From: Halieaceae bacterium
Lineage (GTDB): Bacteria > Pseudomonadota > Gammaproteobacteria > Pseudomonadales > Halieaceae
Assembly: GCA_003523185.1 (NCBI GenBank)
Contig: DPGN01000037.1
Span: 1 to 53,567 of the forward strand
Direction of reading: 5' to 3'
Length of the DNA stretch: 53,567 nt
How positions within the stretch are numbered: the stretch's first letter is position 1; the number at the start of each line of letters is the position of its first letter. Below the pieces are notes generated by a model. It was not told the DNA's origin. It saw only the letters and a program-made list of their open reading frames with translations, and did no database searches. Positions 51,480 through 53,567 of this stretch are shown in pieces. A program made the translations under genes and the position numbers.

Positions 51480-52697
51480 CTAGGATTCGTTGAGTTCCCG
51501 GGCCGTCATCTTCCCCAGTTGTGACATGTGCACTTCATCCGGACCATCGGCAATGCGCGAGAAGCGCGCCAGCGTGAACACATCGGGAATCATGGTGTCC
51601 TGAGAAACGCCCATACCGCCAAATACTTGCATGGCCCGATCAGCCACTTGCTGAGCCATGTTGGGTGCCACAATCTTCACCATACTGATGTAAGGTCTCG
51701 CAGCGGTCATACCTTCGGTATCCATTACATGAGCCGCCTGTAACGTCAGCAATCGCGCCTGTTCAATGTCGCAACGACAACGGGCAATCTCATGCTGGAC
51801 ACTCGTCTTTTTGATGAGTGGTTCCCCAAATGCCACGCGCTCTTTCGCGCGCGCGCACATAAGCTCCAAGCAGCGCTGCGCCATGCCAACGAGCCCCATG
51901 GCGTATTGGAAGCGACCTGGTCCCAACCTGCCCTGTGCAATCTCGAATCCGCATCCCTCGCCCTTAATCATATTCGTGACGGGTACCCGCACATTCTCAA
52001 ACAGAAGCTCAGCCTCGCCGCCCGGCGAGTGGAGACTGTCAAACACGCGCAGTGGACGCACCAAGGTTATTCCCGGTGTATCTCTGGGTACCAATATGGT
52101 CGAGTGCTGTCGGTGGCGAGGGTTCTCGGGGTTCGACTTCCCCATGACCAGCATGATTTTACATCGTGGATTGATAGCACCCGTGGTCCACCACTTACGG
52201 CCATTGAGCACGTACTCATCGCCGTCACGCGTTATCTCCAGCTCCATGTTGGTAGCATCGCTAGAGGCCACCTGAGGCTCGGTCATGGCGTACGCACTTC
52301 TAATTTCACCGGCCAACAAAGGATCAAGCCACTGCTTTTGCTGAGCCTCGGTACCGTACTTCGCCAGCACTTCCATGTTGCCACGATCAGGTGCGTTGCA
52401 GTTGAACACCGGTTGCGCCCACAAGACCTTGCTCATGGTCTCGAACAAGGGTGCGATTTCGACATTGCTGAGCCCGGGACTCCATGGCGCGTACTCGCGG
52501 GGTAAAAACAAATTCCACAGACCCTCAGCCTTCGCCAGCTCACGGAGCTCATCAAACCAAGGCGGTGTGACCCAGAGGTTATCTTGATCCAAACACCACT
52601 CGTGCCAATCATGCTCACGAGGATAAATATGCTTATCCATGAACGCCTGTAACTGAACGTTTAGCCCAATGACCCTATCGTTTAATTCAAAACCCAT
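51480..52697 (-). CDS. Acyl-CoA dehydrogenase (ACAD10/11-like)
   Basis: 405 residues. SAYAMTEPQVASSDATNMELEI is the ACAD10/11-type FAD/substrate signature; KWWTTGAINPRCKIMLVMGK and RVAFGEPLIKKTSVQHEIA follow, and the C-terminus has QVFGGMGVSQDTMIPDVFTLARFSRIADGPDEVH. These enzymes dehydrogenate branched or long acyl-CoAs, or 4-hydroxy acyl-CoAs, and feed electrons to ETF. AGGGGGAG precedes the ATG. It follows a GST-like gene on the same strand with 84 bases and a palindrome between. It differs strongly from the other two dehydrogenases in the window and is not a copy of them. Confidence 0.93.
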   Translation of the reverse strand: MGFELNDRVIGLNVQLQAFMDKHIYPREHDWHEWCLDQDNLWVTPPWFDELRELAKAEGLWNLFLPREYAPWSPGLSNVEIAPLFETMSKVLWAQPVFNCNAPDRGNMEVLAKYGTEAQQKQWLDPLLAGEIRSAYAMTEPQVASSDATNMELEITRDGDEYVLNGRKWWTTGAINPRCKIMLVMGKSNPENPRHRQHSTILVPRDTPGITLVRPLRVFDSLHSPGGEAELLFENVRVPVTNMIKGEGCGFEIAQGRLGPGRFQYAMGLVGMAQRCLELMCARAKERVAFGEPLIKKTSVQHEIARCRCDIEQARLLTLQAAHVMDTEGMTAARPYISMVKIVAPNMAQQVADRAMQVFGGMGVSQDTMIPDVFTLARFSRIADGPDEVHMSQLGKMTARELNES

Positions 52698-52766
52698 GCA
52701 CTTGCTCCCCCTTTAAAAGCATCGGGGCACCCCTCGAACTGCGACGCCCCTCTGTTTGTGTTTTAG

Positions 52767-52781
52767 CACTTTAATAAAGTG
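52767..52781. promoter_or_regulatory. 15-base palindrome directly after the GST-like gene
   Basis: CACTTTA (52767-52773), A, TAAAGTG (52775-52781), a perfect inverted repeat starting at the base after the minus-strand TGA stop. No T-run follows on the minus strand, so it is more likely an RNA-stability or operator element than a normal terminator. Confidence 0.4.
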
Positions 52782-53567
52782 TCACGATGCGAACAGCATC
52801 GCTTCAATACCCGTCCCCTCGAGTACCGCATCCACCAAAGCTCGGTCCGATATTGATAGCGCCTGATACTGCTCGTTGGTCCACCGGAGGCACTTGGCCT
52901 GGTAGGGGAAGGTTTGCTGCACCCACGGCGCGCCGTCAATCTCGCATTCCCAGGTCTTTTCACCGCGCTCCACAGCCTGTGCGTTAGCTAACTGTGCCGG
53001 CGCATAGACGCGACCAATTTCAGACAGCAGGTCACGCAGACTTTCAGGCTGTTCCTCAAGATCAGTCCAGTCCTGTCGTGTGGGTTCTAGCCCACTTTGA
53101 TCATGAATTTGATCCACCCAGGCCACGGTTCGTGGCGATACTTCATGGGCAATCGCTCGAGACGTGTGATCAAACCCCACCAGCTGCGTTAGCTGACCGT
53201 GTAAACCAAAATCGCCTGCGCCCGGGCGATTACCGAGCATGAACTTCTGGTTAGACAGATGGGATTCCATTGCCGCAAGAAAACGTCGGTAGCTCGCATC
53301 AATAACAGGCGCAGTCGTGTCATTTGAGCCAACCACATAGAGACGTCCGATCTGCCGCTCCGAAATATGCTGCTTGAATTGCTGAAAAAACTCGGTGGGC
53401 ATGCTGACATCCATGCCCAGCGGCAAGAGGGTGCCCGCATTGTCCGCATCGTCACTAAAGTGCCAGCGGTAATGGAACATGTATTTGGTACACCACTCGT
53501 CAGCGAAATCCTCAATCAGGTAATCGATAAAGGCGAGTGCCGAATCTTCTGGCAACACGGATCGACC
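52782..53567 (-). CDS. Glutathione S-transferase-like protein (5' end cut by window edge)
   Basis: C-terminal part, about 262 codons to the edge; the frame stays open past an internal GTG at 53558, so the gene starts outside. PEDSALAFIDYLIEDFADEW and TKYMFHYRW open the helical domain, and FMLGNRPGAGDFGLHGQLTQL is the family motif of the C-terminal GST domain (consensus N-capping box and hydrophobic staple near GDFGLHG). The thioredoxin-like half would lie beyond the edge. Probable role: glutathione conjugation or isomerisation, perhaps as a co-substrate handler for the acyl-CoA dehydrogenase gene downstream (inference only). Confidence 0.85.
   Translation of the reverse strand, partial: GRSVLPEDSALAFIDYLIEDFADEWCTKYMFHYRWHFSDDADNAGTLLPLGMDVSMPTEFFQQFKQHISERQIGRLYVVGSNDTTAPVIDASYRRFLAAMESHLSNQKFMLGNRPGAGDFGLHGQLTQLVGFDHTSRAIAHEVSPRTVAWVDQIHDQSGLEPTRQDWTDLEEQPESLRDLLSEIGRVYAPAQLANAQAVERGEKTWECEIDGAPWVQQTFPYQAKCLRWTNEQYQALSISDRALVDAVLEGTGIEAMLFAS

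Noticed and set aside
51846..51860. GC dinucleotide run in the ACAD10/11-like gene
   Set aside because: It lies inside coding sequence and codes for ordinary Ala/Arg residues; no frameshift is visible.
1..53567. Search for tRNA genes, CRISPR arrays, insertion sequences, integrases and attachment sites
   Set aside because: No cloverleaf, regularly spaced repeats, transposase or terminal inverted repeats were seen.

Overview
The window looks like chromosomal DNA of a free-living, probably marine, aerobic gammaproteobacterium of moderate GC. The evidence is two TonB-dependent receptors, a COQ7-type ubiquinone hydroxylase, several acyl-CoA dehydrogenases, Rieske oxygenases and many short-chain dehydrogenases (SDRs). 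This resembles the OM60/NOR5 (Halieaceae) type of lipid- and steroid-degrading oligotroph, but that placement is inference from gene content. I see no tRNA, rRNA, CRISPR array, insertion sequence, integrase or phage gene. A partial gene is cut at each edge.

Bases 1-9127: a truncated SDR, then a tightly packed plus-strand operon (717-5541) of an acetoacetate-decarboxylase-like protein, a SnoaL-like protein, two DUF1214 proteins and a sulfotransferase. Next come an SRPBCC protein, two SDRs and a zinc alcohol dehydrogenase. Bases 9488-19733: a TonB receptor, an SDR-like protein whose catalytic Tyr is replaced by Ser, a FadD-type acyl-CoA ligase, two KshA-like Rieske oxygenases and, between them, a translationally coupled acyl-CoA dehydrogenase pair. 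Together these read as uptake, CoA activation, side-chain dehydrogenation and ring hydroxylation of a steroid- or terpenoid-like substrate.

Bases 20008-24366 encode an RND efflux adaptor and pump. Bases 24363-28294 (minus strand) form a three-gene operon: NCS1 permease, short hydantoinase/oxoprolinase and DUF917 protein. It is a candidate hydantoin or thiohydantoin catabolic unit, and a second large TonB receptor (28591-31740) lies upstream. Bases 32050-41895 hold an ACT-domain protein, the remnant of a serine hydrolase, a cupin, a Tat-exported flavoprotein, a DUF3604 protein, a small lipoprotein, an S9 peptidase and a beta-lactamase-fold hydrolase, most of them exported.

Bases 42020-53567 mix housekeeping and catabolic genes: VOC protein, DNA polymerase IV, a malonyl-CoA-synthetase-like ligase overlapping an AAHS-type MFS transporter, COQ7, alanine dehydrogenase with a divergent Lrp/AsnC regulator, nitroreductase, haloalkane-dehalogenase-like hydrolase, an ACAD10/11-like dehydrogenase and a GST-like protein. 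The most unusual signals are the 717-5541 operon, the SDR lacking its catalytic Tyr, short tandem duplications lying across stop codons of neighbouring genes, a 20-bp-spaced direct repeat in a divergent promoter region, and the hydantoinase/DUF917 unit.
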